Source: Strigamia acuminata (Eukaryota > Arthropoda > Chilopoda > Geophilomorpha > Linotaeniidae). From it: 64,000 nt of DNA. The stretch spans positions 64,055,369-64,119,368 of the forward strand of contig OX442314.1 of NCBI GenBank assembly GCA_949358305.1. The letters are read 5' to 3'. Position numbers and translations under genes: made by a program. This document shows positions 41,420 through 52,683 of the stretch, one piece after another. The first letter of the stretch is position 1. Every line of letters starts with the position of its first letter. Below the pieces are notes generated by a model. That model was given only the letters and a program-made list of their open reading frames with translations, had not been told where the DNA came from and ran no database searches.

Positions 41420-42970
41420 GATGGGAGGCAGTTTACATTTAATTGACCAACATTCAGTAGCCCTAAAAAAAGAAATAGAGAAGAATTAAAAAAGTGCATT
41501 TCGAATAATATTTTCAAGGCGCAAGTCACTTTGCATCATTTGTCACGTATGCATTTTGACAAATCGAATGAGAAACAATGTGGTCAATTCGTAACGAATA
41601 CAGCAACAAAAATTATTTAGAAAATAAGTTAAGCCTACTTGCGAGAGAACGAGTATTTTTTTACTTCATCACATGGCATTAGGAAAGGCTGAAGTGGACA
41701 AAAACGGTCTCAACGTTTTGTAAACACGATTTGTAATTTCTAACGAGAGTGAGATTTGAACAATTGTTTTCCTCGGCTCGACTAGAATTTCAGTTTCAGA
41801 GAATAATAACGAATTTCTTTCTACCTGCGAAATATAAAATGGTCAATGACATTTCGCCAGCTTTTACTGCCCTCTAGTGAGCCAACATGCAAACGTTCGT
41901 TTAGGCCTAATCTCTTTTCAGATTTGCTCGATTAATTAACGAAAACGAATAGTTTCACTACTATTTTCACTTTTCGCTCAAACTGTAATTAGTAACACGT
42001 AACTTGCAATTCGATTTTTTTAAACCTTTTCGGAATAAAATCGTTGCCGCCAAAGCTGCAAACAATTGCAAACAAACTCGCACTACCATCCTAATAGCAG
42101 CGTTCAACTGACATCATCATTGTTTACTTGCAACTATAAACCGAGAGATTTACTCGCTCCGAATGTCTTTAATTTCACGGGCTGCGTCGGATAAGTCACA
42201 ATTAAAACACACACACGTCGTTTCGACTTGATCTTTCTGCCTCTACCTCTGCCTCTGCCATATTCATTGATTGTAAGTGCAACATCGCCCAATCACTTAC
42301 CCTTCAATTCAAGGCTAAACCGGAGAGAAAAACCGGAGAATTTCGCCAGTCTTTCATCCCCCTACAATTGTCAAACGAAGTTATATCCGCACTTGTTGAG
42401 AAAGGGGGGAAAATCATGTTGCACAGGCCGTAATCTTCGCGTCCATCATGAAAATAACAATGAAACGCGCCAAAAATTTAGTCCCATCACTCGGTTGTGT
42501 GTATGGCTGCGCGCAGCTACTTGCAATCGATTTGCAAAGTATTTATCAAAAAGTCAAACTCATTTCTCAATAAGTAGCAATTCATTGAATTAAAAAAATA
42601 ATAATAATAATAATAACAATAATAATAACAACAATAAAAGAAGTTTATTTCTGTTTCTAGTCGTTGTTACGGACAGTTCGCCACATCAAACTGTTTCACA
42701 CTCGGTCAATGCGCACTGCAAATGGTACACATTCGCTGCAAGTAGTTCCTGGTAACCGGGCTCATCTAAAAATATAAACAAAATTACGATAGGAATCTGC
42801 GATGACGACCTGTCGACCGGTTGGGAAATTAGATAGGCCGTGCATGTGCAGCGACGTACAGCGACATCGAGCGACGTACAAGTGTAGTTTAGACTAGATT
42901 AAATTACTCGCCACATTAGAGTGTGGAGTACTTGCGTTCTGTTGGTGAGCATTTACACTCTACGTAAAGG
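41420..42970. promoter_or_regulatory. shared upstream region of divergent NIPBL and SCPx genes
   Basis: NIPBL coding starts at 41419 on the minus strand and SCPx coding starts at 42971 on the plus strand. Read on the minus strand, TTTTTTAG at 41463-41470 is an acceptor just upstream of the NIPBL start exon, so NIPBL has at least one untranslated upstream exon in this region. No TATA box is obvious next to either start. The (AAT)n run at about 42598-42640 is simple repeat. Bidirectional promoter function is inferred from the layout. Confidence 0.55.
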
Positions 42971-43976
42971 ATGTCCGCCCCCCGCCGCGTATTCGTAATT
43001 GGCGTTGGAATGACCAAGGTAATTATCGAGCTGTTTTTCTACTGTTTTATTTGTTTGTTCATTTATTATTGGAGCGTAATTTGGTTGATTTTGCAGTTTG
43101 AAAAGCCAGGTCGAAGAGAGAATTTTGATTACCCAGACATGAGTAAAGAAGCTGGTAATTTCCTATTCATCGCCGTTTTTGTATTGTCGTTATCGTTATC
43201 GCTGTCATGATTTGAATATGTATTTATTCCTCTAGTTGGAAAAGCTCTCGACGATGCCAAAATTTCATTCCGCGATATTCAACAAGCCTGTGTTGGTTAT
43301 GTTTATGGTACGGTATGGTGTTGTGTTGTTTGTGGTTATGGCATTAAAATAAAAATGGCAAGGGACTTTAAACAAACTGAGTTGTGTGGCGTCATCACAT
43401 CTCACCAAAAATCATGATATCATGAAATGATAGTTCTCACATTACCAGATAATATACTTTGCGTCAGCAAAAAGTCAATGAGCCCGTGTGCATGTTGGGT
43501 AGGTGGTAGATGGTAGATGTAGATGTAGATGAGCTGCATCCTTGTGAAATTGTTTAAAAATTACAATTTAATTCGTCAGTTCGTTTTATCGTAAATATTT
43601 TCTAGAAGCACACCTGCCACAACTTTATACCTAACAAAAATTAATTCAATCTTACTCTACTTCCAATCACATTTAGAAAAGTTAGTTGAAAAAAATAATC
43701 TCTCCATCCTCCTTTTTGGGATTCTATCCTGATGGACTTGGCAAATATGATAGCATAATCTCGAGGAATCCCAAACTTTCCAGTAAATAATAGTAAACAA
43801 ATAAATAAATAAATAAATAAATAAATTTATTAAATAAATTTATTAAATAAATAAATAAATAAATAAGTTTATTAAATAAATAAATAAGTTTATTAAATAA
43901 ATAAATAAGTTTATTAAATAAATAAATAAGTTTATTAAATAAATAAATAAGTTTATTAAATAAATAAATAAGTTTA

Positions 43977-44007
<31 letters not shown>

Positions 44008-47000
44008 TACCGGTACCTTTGTTAACTCGGGTTGGGTTGACGTTGCTTTAGCATTCTGCTTATGCCACTGACTATATTGAACCATATTTCGGTAGCACAC
44101 AAACCTACATTTTAGTGATTACCAATTAAAAATGAATTTGAATTGAATTTGAATTCTACAGGTGATTCCACTTGTGGCCAAAGAGCACTATATCCTATAG
44201 GCATGACTGGGATTCCAATTGTGAATGTAAAACTTTTCAAAAAGGAATTACAAATACTCGTAGAGATATAAACTTTGCTGAATTTACAGGTGAATAACAA
44301 CTGCTCAACAGGATCATCTGCATTATTGCTTGCAAAACAATTAATAGCTGGAGGTAAAGTACAGATTATAAATCCAAGAAAGAATTAATGTAACGAAATA
44401 TCTCTTGCAGGAGTTCAAAAGTGCGTTCTTGCATTGGGGTTTGAAAAAATGCAACGTGGTTCATTAACAACACAGGTTAGTATCGTGAGTACCCCTTTCG
44501 CCGAATTCCGTTTTCTATTTTCGGCGAAATGGGAATTCCCGTTTCGCCAAAAATGAAAAAAAGAGTAATTGATCGATTTTTAAATTTTACGTTTGTTTCT
44601 TTTTTTTCCTATTTAGAACTGCCACGTTAGTAAAAATCAAATTTTTAACCATTCCACACATTTTTAACCAACTTTTAAAAATTTTAAACCAATTTTACGT
44701 GTTCTTCGGAGTCGTTGAAACCTCTTCGTTTGCGGCACCAAAAATACGAGGATTCCATTCCTTGCTGCTCCGATCGCCGGGCAGAAATGTTACCCAAACG
44801 TACGTGTCGTGTCAGGCCGACACGCAACATTTCGGCAGAATCCTCGTATTTTTGGTGCCGCAAACGAAGACGTTTCGACGGCATCGTACATGCCATTTCC
44901 GGCGACTCCAAAGAACACGTAAAATTGGTTTAAAAATTTTAAAAGTTGATTAAAAATGTGTGGAAAGGTTTAAAGTTTGATTTTTACTAATGTGGCAGTT
45001 CTAAATAGGAAAAAAAAGCAACAAACGTAAAATTTAAAAACCAATCGATTACTCTTTTTCGCCGAAAAAGAAATAGAAAATGGGATTCGGCGAAACGGGA
45101 TTCGGCAAAAGGGGAACAAATAAGCTTGATTAGTATAATAGTTGGTGCTGAATTGCATTGCCCAAACGAAAATTAGTTTGGTGCAATCTTTGGTACAATC
45201 TTACGGAACAGGGAAGGAAAACTCATAGGCATCCTCCAGGAAGCTGTAAACTACAGTGCTCATTGTGCAGAATAATTTGAAGGCGTCTTATCTTACCTTA
45301 CACACGACAGGACGAGATACAGTCGAAACTCTTTATACGGTAACGAATCGCAAGGGACCGGAAAAATCAATTCGTTATAACGAGAGCTCGTTAAAACGAA
45401 TTATCTAAAAACATTAAATTTCATCATAAATAATACTATTTATTCCTAACCATATGCAAGTTTCATGTTAATTTTATCCCAATTCTTTAAAATTGTTGAA
45501 AGTTGTAGAACCAGGACAAATTAAACTCACCTGCTACAATTGATGGCTTCTTGCCATTGTCAATGGCATTAATAATGCTCAGCTTGTCCTGAATCAAAAT
45601 TGCCTTTTGTTTGGTAGCCATTTTAAAACTGTGAATTTTTTATTTTTCTGTGGTTTCTGTATGGGCATCGGATGTTGTGAGTCTCAGTTTTGAAAATTTG
45701 TTATAACAAGGGCATGTGGGTATTACAGTGTTCGTTTTTATAACGAATAATTCGTTAAATTAAAATTCGTTATATTGAAAATATTTAACATGGTGTTCTA
45801 TGGCTGGCCAACCAAATCATTTTTAATAATTTGTTATATCGATAATTCGTTATATCGCGATTCGTTACAAAGAGTTTAGACTGTATTTCGATTCTCTACC
45901 AAATTGACAAAAATACATTTGTAAAACCCGAACAAGCCTAAATAATTCTTATCTAGAAATTAAAATATTAAAATTTTTTATTCTGGAGCCTAGCCAAGAA
46001 ATCTTTAGTAATGTTTATAGGAGAATTGAAATTTGTATTATCTTTAATGTGGTGGTATAAATATTATTTCAGTATTCCGACAGGACAAATCCTATGGACA
46101 AACATGTTGAAGTATTAAATGAAACGTATGGAATGGAAGCGGCTCCGTTTGCTGCACAATTGTTTGGAGCAGCTGGCAGAGAACATATGGACAAATATGG
46201 TGATAAACCATCTTGGAAAGGATGATGAAAAGAAGTTATTAATAAGTTTCATTTTTCTCCAGGAACAAAGCCTGAGCATTTTGCAAAAATTGCCTGGAAA
46301 AACCACAAACATTCAACCAATAATCCGTAAGAAGTAATTTTATTCTTAGTGTTGATAAGAAATTAAAATAAATGTGCTTACTACAGGAATTCACAATTTC
46401 AAGATGAATATAGTTTGGATCAAATTATGAATTCTCCTGAAGTCTACAAGCCACTTACAAAGTTGCAATGCTGGTATTAATAAGTTTTAATATTACTGAC
46501 TGCGTGATTCTGGGATAAGTCGAGTCTGAATGAACACGGGTCATTTCATCGGTTAAGTTTTTTCTGAATCAATTTTTGGGAAACTTCAGTCGATCATGTC
46601 GTTCATAACCTTAGAAAAATGGTCAGAATTTGCCAAAATATAAAAAGTGGCAAAAAAGTTCTGGTAAAGTGCTAAACCGATAGGAAATGAGCTAACAAAT
46701 CGATTGTCGGAGTCGAAATTTGCATATCAGGCAATGTTGCAGAGATATAGGCAAAATAAAAAATTTAACAAACACTTTTCTGCCTCGAAAACTGTTTTTG
46801 TCCATAACTCTGCAACAGTGCCGCATATGCAAATTCTGACCACGGAACTCGAATTTTTAGCTCATTTCCGATCGTTTTAGCACTTTTGGGGACTTTTCGG
46901 GCACGTTTTACGGGCACCATGTTCAACGGCAACATGCCTAAGGGCGACACCCCTAAAAGTCGTCCTTAGACTATGTTTTTACTAAAGATCCTCGAGTGCT

Positions 47001-49376
47001 AATAGTACGACTACTACGACGGTTACAACAATCACAAGTGGTTATAGTGTAAAGATTGTTACGACAATCAATAGTGCAGAGTGTAAAGATTGTTTCGACA
47101 GTCACGTGCGGCAAACGTGGCTTTGTTACGACACCTACGAATGTCGCTGTTGGAATTGTTTTGCACAAAAATTCACCATTGAAATGTTTTGCAGTTTGGG
47201 TTAAATATTCTTGGGCGAATTTTGGCTGTCACATTTAGGCATGTTGGGAACAATTTTACTTTACCGGCCACCTCTCAGATCATCTCAAACTTTTGGATTT
47301 AGGGGTATTCAAGGGTGGGGAATCGAATGGCGTTGATTGTTTTGGGGGCAAACAAAAACGGAAGTGGAAAGGGGGAAATTAATGACCAGTTACTGTATAC
47401 TACTTTTGATTGCCATCATATGGCCCATTATTTCAATTTTTTAATTTCATTTTTAGCTGTCAGCTACAGCTATTAATTTCCAGATTTCCGCTTCCTTCTC
47501 CGTTTGCTCCCAAAACTGTCAACGCCATTGATTTCCCACCCTTGAATATCCCTATATTCAAAATTTGAAGATGATCTGAGAGGTGGCCGGTAAAGTAAAA
47601 TCATACCGGCTTGTTGTAATACTTAAAGGTTTATTTTTCTCAAATTTCTCAAACTTTGCACCCAGTCCTACTTCTGATGGAGCTGCTGCAGCAATTCTGG
47701 TGGATGAAGAATTTGTTGTTCGCAACAATTTAAAATCACAAGCTGTTGAGATCATTGGAATGGAGATGGCAACGGATTTGCCTAGCACTTTTGACGAAAA
47801 AAGCTGCATAAAAATGGTAACATTATAATAGGCTAGTCATTCAAAATGACAATTAATAAAGAGTTAAATTTTTTTTACAGGTTGGGTATGATATGACCAA
47901 AAGTGCTGCTGACAAACTATACCAAAATACAGGTTAGAAAATATCTATTCCAGTAATCATTTAGCTATAATTACCGAATCTATGAATTATGTTGCAATAG
48001 TTCCAAGTTGCAATGGAGAAATTGAATTCTAGCGATCTAGCCTTTTAATTGCATATCAATTTTAGTAGATAACTAGTCCAAACTTCAGACGTCTCTTTTA
48101 TTGTACACTATTCCTAATGTCACCTGCTTTTAATAGGTTAATACAGGTAAAAGATAATGAGTTGTTGATTATGTTACAGTACATCTTGCAGCTCTTTTTG
48201 GGACCTTATTTGAATAATTATCCAAATAATAACTTTTTTGCGGGTTTCTAATAACTTAAGTTAATTTAGCTAAGCGCCTACAAATTTATATCTGGCGTCT
48301 GAATTTCGTAGCTGGTAATCTATTTGCAAAATGGAAATGATGGCTCCTAAGGAAAAGTGGCTGGCTCCTACAGGCTACTCTGTGTGTTGTTTGTAAGCAT
48401 ATATAAATAGTATGCAGGCTACATATAATTGCTCAGGTAGCGTAATCTGTAAATGAGCTTTTCTGGTTACAAGTGTGTACTGAGGGAGAGGTGATGTGAG
48501 CCTAGTATCAATTGGGCGTTATCGAAATTTCAACAGTTTGCTTTTTGGGCAAGGTGGCATTTTCGATTGGCGATTGGTGATTTTTGATTTGTGATTCAGG
48601 ATTTAATTATTTCCTTCTCTTATCTTAGGATACAAAGCCACTGATGTGCAAGTAATTGAACTACATGATTGCTTTTCTGCTAACGAATTAATAAGTTACG
48701 AAGCTCTTGGTTTGTGTCCACCTGGCAAAGCTGGTGAATTAGTTGATAGTGGCAATAATACATATGGTGGGAAATATGTCATCAACCCTAGTGGTGGCCT
48801 CATATCTAAAGGGCATCCTTTGGGTGCGACAGGTAATTTGATCTTGTTTTAAATGTTATATTGCGTTGGATTATGGGAAACTGTACTTCGGTATTTCTGT
48901 TTGGTTCATAAACTTGTGATTTTGTTTTATCAAGATAGAAGGCTACAAAGTTTGCTCATGTGCTCATGCTTTTATCAAATTATTAGAATTTATATCTCTT
49001 CTACTTAAAAAAAAAATCTATTAATTCGGTCGACGAATTTTGTGTACCATATTAAACTAGTCACTTTCCTGTTTCCATGAAATGTTTCATTCCAACATGT
49101 GTTTTGATAATACTGATAAAATAATAGAAGTTTGCTTGATTGTTCAATTTTTTCCTTGTGTTTTATTTACAGCAATTTTAAAAGAAAAATATTTTTATCA
49201 ATATTTTATCGTGTTTTTGAAGGTTTGGCTCAGTGCGCAGAATTGTGTTGGCAACTGCGTAAACAGGCGGGTAAGAGGCAAGTTCCAGGAGCTACTTTAG
49301 CTTTGCAACATAACATTGGTCTTGGTGGTGCAGCTGTTGTCGCGCTATACAAAATGGGTTTTTCGGAAGAGCAAAG
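42971..49376 (+). CDS. SCP2: sterol carrier protein X, thiolase domain (3' exons not found)
   Basis: SCPx is the peroxisomal thiolase that cleaves branched-chain and bile-acid 3-ketoacyl-CoA; in most animals it is fused to an SCP2 lipid-transfer domain. Exons: 42971-43018, 43097-43154, 43236-43307, 44162-44226, 44290-44353, 44411-44475, 46073-46199, 46263-46326, 46387-46473, 47666-47816, 47881-47932, 48629-48832, 49223-49376. All borders are GT-AG and phases agree (403 codons plus 2 bases). The product starts [16 protein letters not shown], has GDSTCGQRA, the nucleophilic Cys in [31 protein letters not shown] and the thiolase signature [17 protein letters not shown], then ends KMGFSEEQ at a donor. 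This is the complete thiolase half. No SCP2-domain exon is recognised in the rest of the window. Confidence 0.93.
43795..44008. repeat. AAAT microsatellite with 21-bp higher-order unit
   Basis: AAATAAATAAATAAGTTTAT is repeated about seven times between pure AAAT runs, in SCPx intron 3. The minus-strand open frame over it (repeated LFIYLIN) is an artefact. Confidence 0.93.
44493..45118. mobile_element. long-arm foldback element in SCPx intron 6
   Basis: The two halves are near-complete reverse complements: CCCCTTTCGCCGAATTCCGT on the left against GGGATTCGGCAAAAGGGGAA on the right. Inner pairs include ACGTGTTCTTCGGAGTCGTT with the inverse of CGGCGACTCCAAAGAACACG, and TTGCGGCACCAAAAATACGA with its inverse. 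The arms are about 290 bp around a centre rich in GACACG near 44800-44830. No transposase is present. Confidence 0.8.
45320..45883. mobile_element. TA-flanked pogo-like MITE, 564 bp
   Basis: CAGTCGAAACTCTTTATACG at the left and TTACAAAGAGTTTAGACTG at the right are inverted copies, flanked by TA (45318-45319, 45884-45885). AACGAATTCGTTATA-like blocks recur in both subterminal regions. It lies in SCPx intron 6 after the foldback element. Confidence 0.82.
46673..46892. mobile_element. inverted-repeat element (partial MITE) in SCPx intron 9
   Basis: GTGCTAAACCGATAGGAAAT with GAGCTAAC and GAAATTTGCATATCAGGCAA on the left is the imperfect inverse of TTGCATATGC/GAATTTTTAGCTCATTTCCG/ATCGTTTTAGCAC on the right. 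The arms are about 88 bp. Outer limits are not clear. Confidence 0.55.
47250..47602. mobile_element. foldback MITE with about 145-bp arms in SCPx intron 9
   Basis: TTTTACTTTACCGGCCACCT on the left and AGGTGGCCGGTAAAGTAAAA on the right are exact inverses. Pairing continues through TTCAAGGGTGGGGAATCGAA/TTGATTTCCCACCCTTGAA and GTTTTGGGGGCAAAC/GTTTGCTCCCAAAAC. The right end is only about 60 bp from the acceptor of exon 47666-47816. Confidence 0.78.
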
Positions 49377-51190
49377 GTAAGGAAATAAACAACATCAAAA
49401 GCTAAATCATTTTTCTCTTTCAAGTGTTTTAATTAAGTAAGTTAACACTCAAAACACAAGTTTTCCTTTCTCTCGTATCACTAAATCCGCAGGCACCTAA
49501 AACGAGCCACGCTAGTCTCTAACCGACAATATGACTGACTGTTTATTAACTTACCTGGCCAACTGTTTCCAGCGAAAAATATTGAGTGTTTAATTACTTA
49601 GTAAAGATACTTTGATGCGCCCAAACAAATAGGGAATGGGTCTGAATTTTAGCCGGAGAACACTGTTCTCAATGTAATTTGATAAAATGTTCGTTTTGGT
49701 TTGTCAAAAAAGTAAATATAAAAACTACGTTTTTTGGAAAGAGGCTTTTATGTTACTTTCTTAAATAGCCGCCAAAGTGTGATATTATCAGCACATTTTA
49801 CTGAGGGCACAGTATAGGGAGAGAGATAGTAAGCACTAATCCCCATGGTCATTTGCTTATTGCGGTGGTCAGACGGGGTACCCCTGTATTGTTTTTCATC
49901 CTGCCTCACCCAATTTCATCCGATCTCGCCCAATTTTTGTTGACTTTGATTCTTTTTAAAATAATAAACAGTTGCAAACATATTTTAGTGTTTACAACGT
50001 TATTATTTTTTTTATAATAGAGAGTTTGCGGCAGGTACTTTTCCCTTGCAATTATGACATTTTTTACACTATATTTAGTGAAAGGTAAAAGTGGGTTGCG
50101 GTTTAAGTTTTAAGTTATCATTAAAAAATTGGAGTTAACCTTATACATGTCACGTTATTACCGAAACTAGTAATGTCTCATTCGCATAAAAAGAGATAAT
50201 TCCTGTTTTTAACTGTTGCAATACAATGCTGCAACTTTATTATTGTGAATTAACAAGAATTTAAAGCACAAACAATTAGATAAACTGTAACATGTGCTCC
50301 ACGCGTGAATGAAGTGGAGAATTCAAAGTAGCGGCGAAACAGATTAATGCTAATCCAGATTTTTAGTTAGTGACGTAAATAGTGGAAAACTACCGGATTG
50401 GCTACACTATTTTCAGTTACAGTGTAAGCCATTGTAGAGTTATAAGTTTTCCACTATACTTAGAGGCTTAACAAGAGTTTTTATAAGAGAAACTCTCTAG
50501 TACCGTATATCTGTTTGTGATTGTGATTGTGATACATCTGTTTGCAATATGTATTCATTTGCAGATTTCTTTTTGAAGCTCCATTATTTATTTAGGACTC
50601 AAGTTGCTTCCAAATGTGTCACTACAGTAGAAAATAATCCTCACACTCACAAAAAAGACCCCAGCAGTGTTTTTTGGGTTCACATTTATTTATTTGAGTT
50701 TAAATTGCTTTAAAATATGGAAAAATATTAAATACATTTTCCACAAACGAAAAAACCCCTCCTCCCTTCCCCCACACCCACTCACACACAAGAAACGAAT
50801 TGCCCAATGACGAAATTGTGTAATTTTGGCCTTGGTCACTTGTTGCGGTTGTTGTGATAGATCACTTATTTTGACCTGACCGAAAATTAGATAGTCCTAA
50901 GGGCGAACTGTGTATCTCGCCCTTAAGACTTTTCGCCATTGGAATAGCACCTTCAGAACACTGCAGGGAGAGAGACAGTAGGGCAATAGACAGGCGGCAC
51001 TTTGATGTAGTCTGGATCACATACACGACACCACATTCTCAATGTTGACTTGTGTCAGACGACATTTTACATGTACAAAAAGTATAAAAAAGCTATGGAA
51101 AGGTAAGGGAAAACACTATGAGCCAATTTATTCCAAAGATTTGGTGAGTTTTATGAATCTGAATTGTTTTTTTTTTAAATTAAGGCTCAA
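49377..51190 (+). other. sequence after the last SCPx exon found
   Basis: The stretch begins with donor GTAAGG at 49377. No exon encoding an SCP2-type lipid-transfer domain was recognised. An imperfect hairpin lies at 50380-50458 (TAGTGGAAAACTACCGGATT against AAGTTTTCCACTA), and similar words (GGGAGAGAGATAGTA near 49817, GGGAGAGAGACAGTAG near 50967) suggest degraded repeat ends. Otherwise it is AT-rich and featureless. Confidence 0.45.
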
Positions 51191-52596
51191 ATTGTAAAAT
51201 ATACAACTTTTACCATGTTTATAAAAGCTTTACAAATTTATTACCAAATATTAAATGTACTAGTGTATACAAGTTTGCACATAATTTATTATCATGATAA
51301 AATTGTTAATAAATTTGAAATTTGTGATAATAAATTAGGTGCAAACTTGTGGTTTTGCCAGCGTCGAAATGCGCCAGCTTATTGTGTTATAGCGTTAATT
51401 TATTATTATTTCGTTTATTATTTTCAACAATATTTTGCCAGCCTAAGATGTTGCCAGCGTCTATTGTTGTCAGCGTCGTTAGGTTTGAGCGTCAAATAAA
51501 TAAAGTAATTTAAAATAATAAAAAATAATAATAATAATAATAGTTTTATTGGATTTTGCCAGCGTTCTTAATTTAAGCGTTTAAGCATTTATTTCAGCGA
51601 AGTCCAAACTAAAACATTTTATGTAAGCTTATAATAGGCTGCCTGCAAGACAGACAGTAAGGCTCGACCTTATCTTGAATGAAGTTGTCCACACAGGTAG
51701 AGCAGAAGCTGTGTCCACATGGCACCAAGAAAATGTTTTTCTTATTGGTTGTGCAAATGGAACACTTATTTGCTTCACAATCGGATTCTTCTGCATCTGC
51801 GCCTTTCACAACTCCTCTCAAATTGAATCGGTGCTGCACGTGTTCCGCCGTTTGTTCTTTCCACGAGCGGCTGGGGGCAGATTTCGGCAGCATTCAATGA
51901 GTCGCTCACGGAACTTTTGTTTTAAGACTTCCAACTCAGAACCACCAATGCATGTTCTGCAATGTTCTGTGGTAATGTGGAGAAAAGTCTCATTCGACAA
52001 CACATATCCTCGTGCGGCACAATTAGGTTGTAAACACCGTAAGAACTTGTGCGTGGAATCTGGATTTTTGGGTTGGTTTCCCTCCCGATATCGAAAAAAC
52101 GTTTCGTCGTACCAATGGTAGCGACCGGCTTGGCCAACCGGTGTGTTGAATCTTGTGATTCGGGTTGTTCGTAATACTCCAGTCATGTTGAGTCGAATGT
52201 GGACGATGGAAATGAAAATCAATTTAATTCGCTTGCCTATATATATGTGGCGTCAACTGGTAACGTTTTCGCGACGTTTTCGCGATGTTAGCGCGTATGC
52301 GACGCGTACGTTACGCAAAATCGAACGCTGGCGGTCAAAACGCTGGCACTACAAACGCTGGCAGTGTAGACGCTGGCATAAACAAGGCTGGCAAAAACCT
52401 GAATAAAAACTTATTTATTCATTTATTTAAAACGCTACAACCCAATGCGCTGGCAAAATAAAAAAAAAATTTGACAACTTCTAAAAATATAGACGCTGGC
52501 AGCCTTAGACGCTGGCAACGTCGTGCACCAAATTTAATGTTTGGCAATAAATTTGTAATGCTTTTATAAACATGGTAAAGTTGTATATTTTACAAT
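51191..52596. mobile_element. gene-bearing inverted-repeat element with GCCAGCGTC arrays
   Basis: The outer ends, ATTGTAAAATATACAACTTT through CCATGTTTATAAAAGC and ACAAATTTATT, are inverted copies of about 66 bp (51191-51257 and 52531-52596) with a few mismatches. Just inside both ends are arrays of GCCAGCGTC or variants, always in the same sense relative to the near end: on the left at about 51357, 51370, 51436, 51458, 51468 and 51557; on the right, inverted, at about 52327 to 52516, at least nine copies. Between the arrays is a single minus-strand gene (51609-52186). The layout is that of a DNA transposon with subterminal protein-binding repeats, but no transposase is present and no target duplication was found. 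Confidence 0.65.
51609..52186 (-). CDS. intronless FLYWCH-like plus RING-finger protein (one frame break)
   Basis: The ATG at 52186 starts MTGVLRTTRITRFN and lies about 55 bases after a TATATATA box. The first half (to about 51880) has a FLYWCH/WRKY-GCM1-like zinc finger: YHWYDETFFRYREG, then RCLQPNCAARGY and HITTEHC. The second half carries a C3HC4 RING, CSICTTNKKNIFLVPCGHSF followed by CSTCVDN and YCLSCRQPI, close to the stop at 51609, a position typical of IAP-type E3 ligases. The halves lie in different frames; the shift falls in a five-base C/G homopolymer at about 51872-51876, so it may be a base-call error or a real defect. RING domains usually recruit ubiquitin E2 enzymes; FLYWCH domains bind DNA or protein. 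Function is not known. Confidence 0.6.
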
Positions 52597-52683
52597 AAAT
52601 TAAATAAAATTAATACAATCAAGAAAATAAATAAAATTAATACAATCAAGAAAATTAATAAAATTAATACAATCAAGAAAATT
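52597..52683. repeat. tandem repeat, about 28-bp unit, three copies
   Basis: AATAAAATTAATACAATCAA plus GAAAAT is repeated three times between the gene-bearing element and the candidate solo LTR. Confidence 0.8.

Noticed and set aside
42228-42593. 121-codon plus-strand frame between NIPBL and SCPx
   Set aside because: No splice support or recognisable domain; begins with simple CT-rich repeats.
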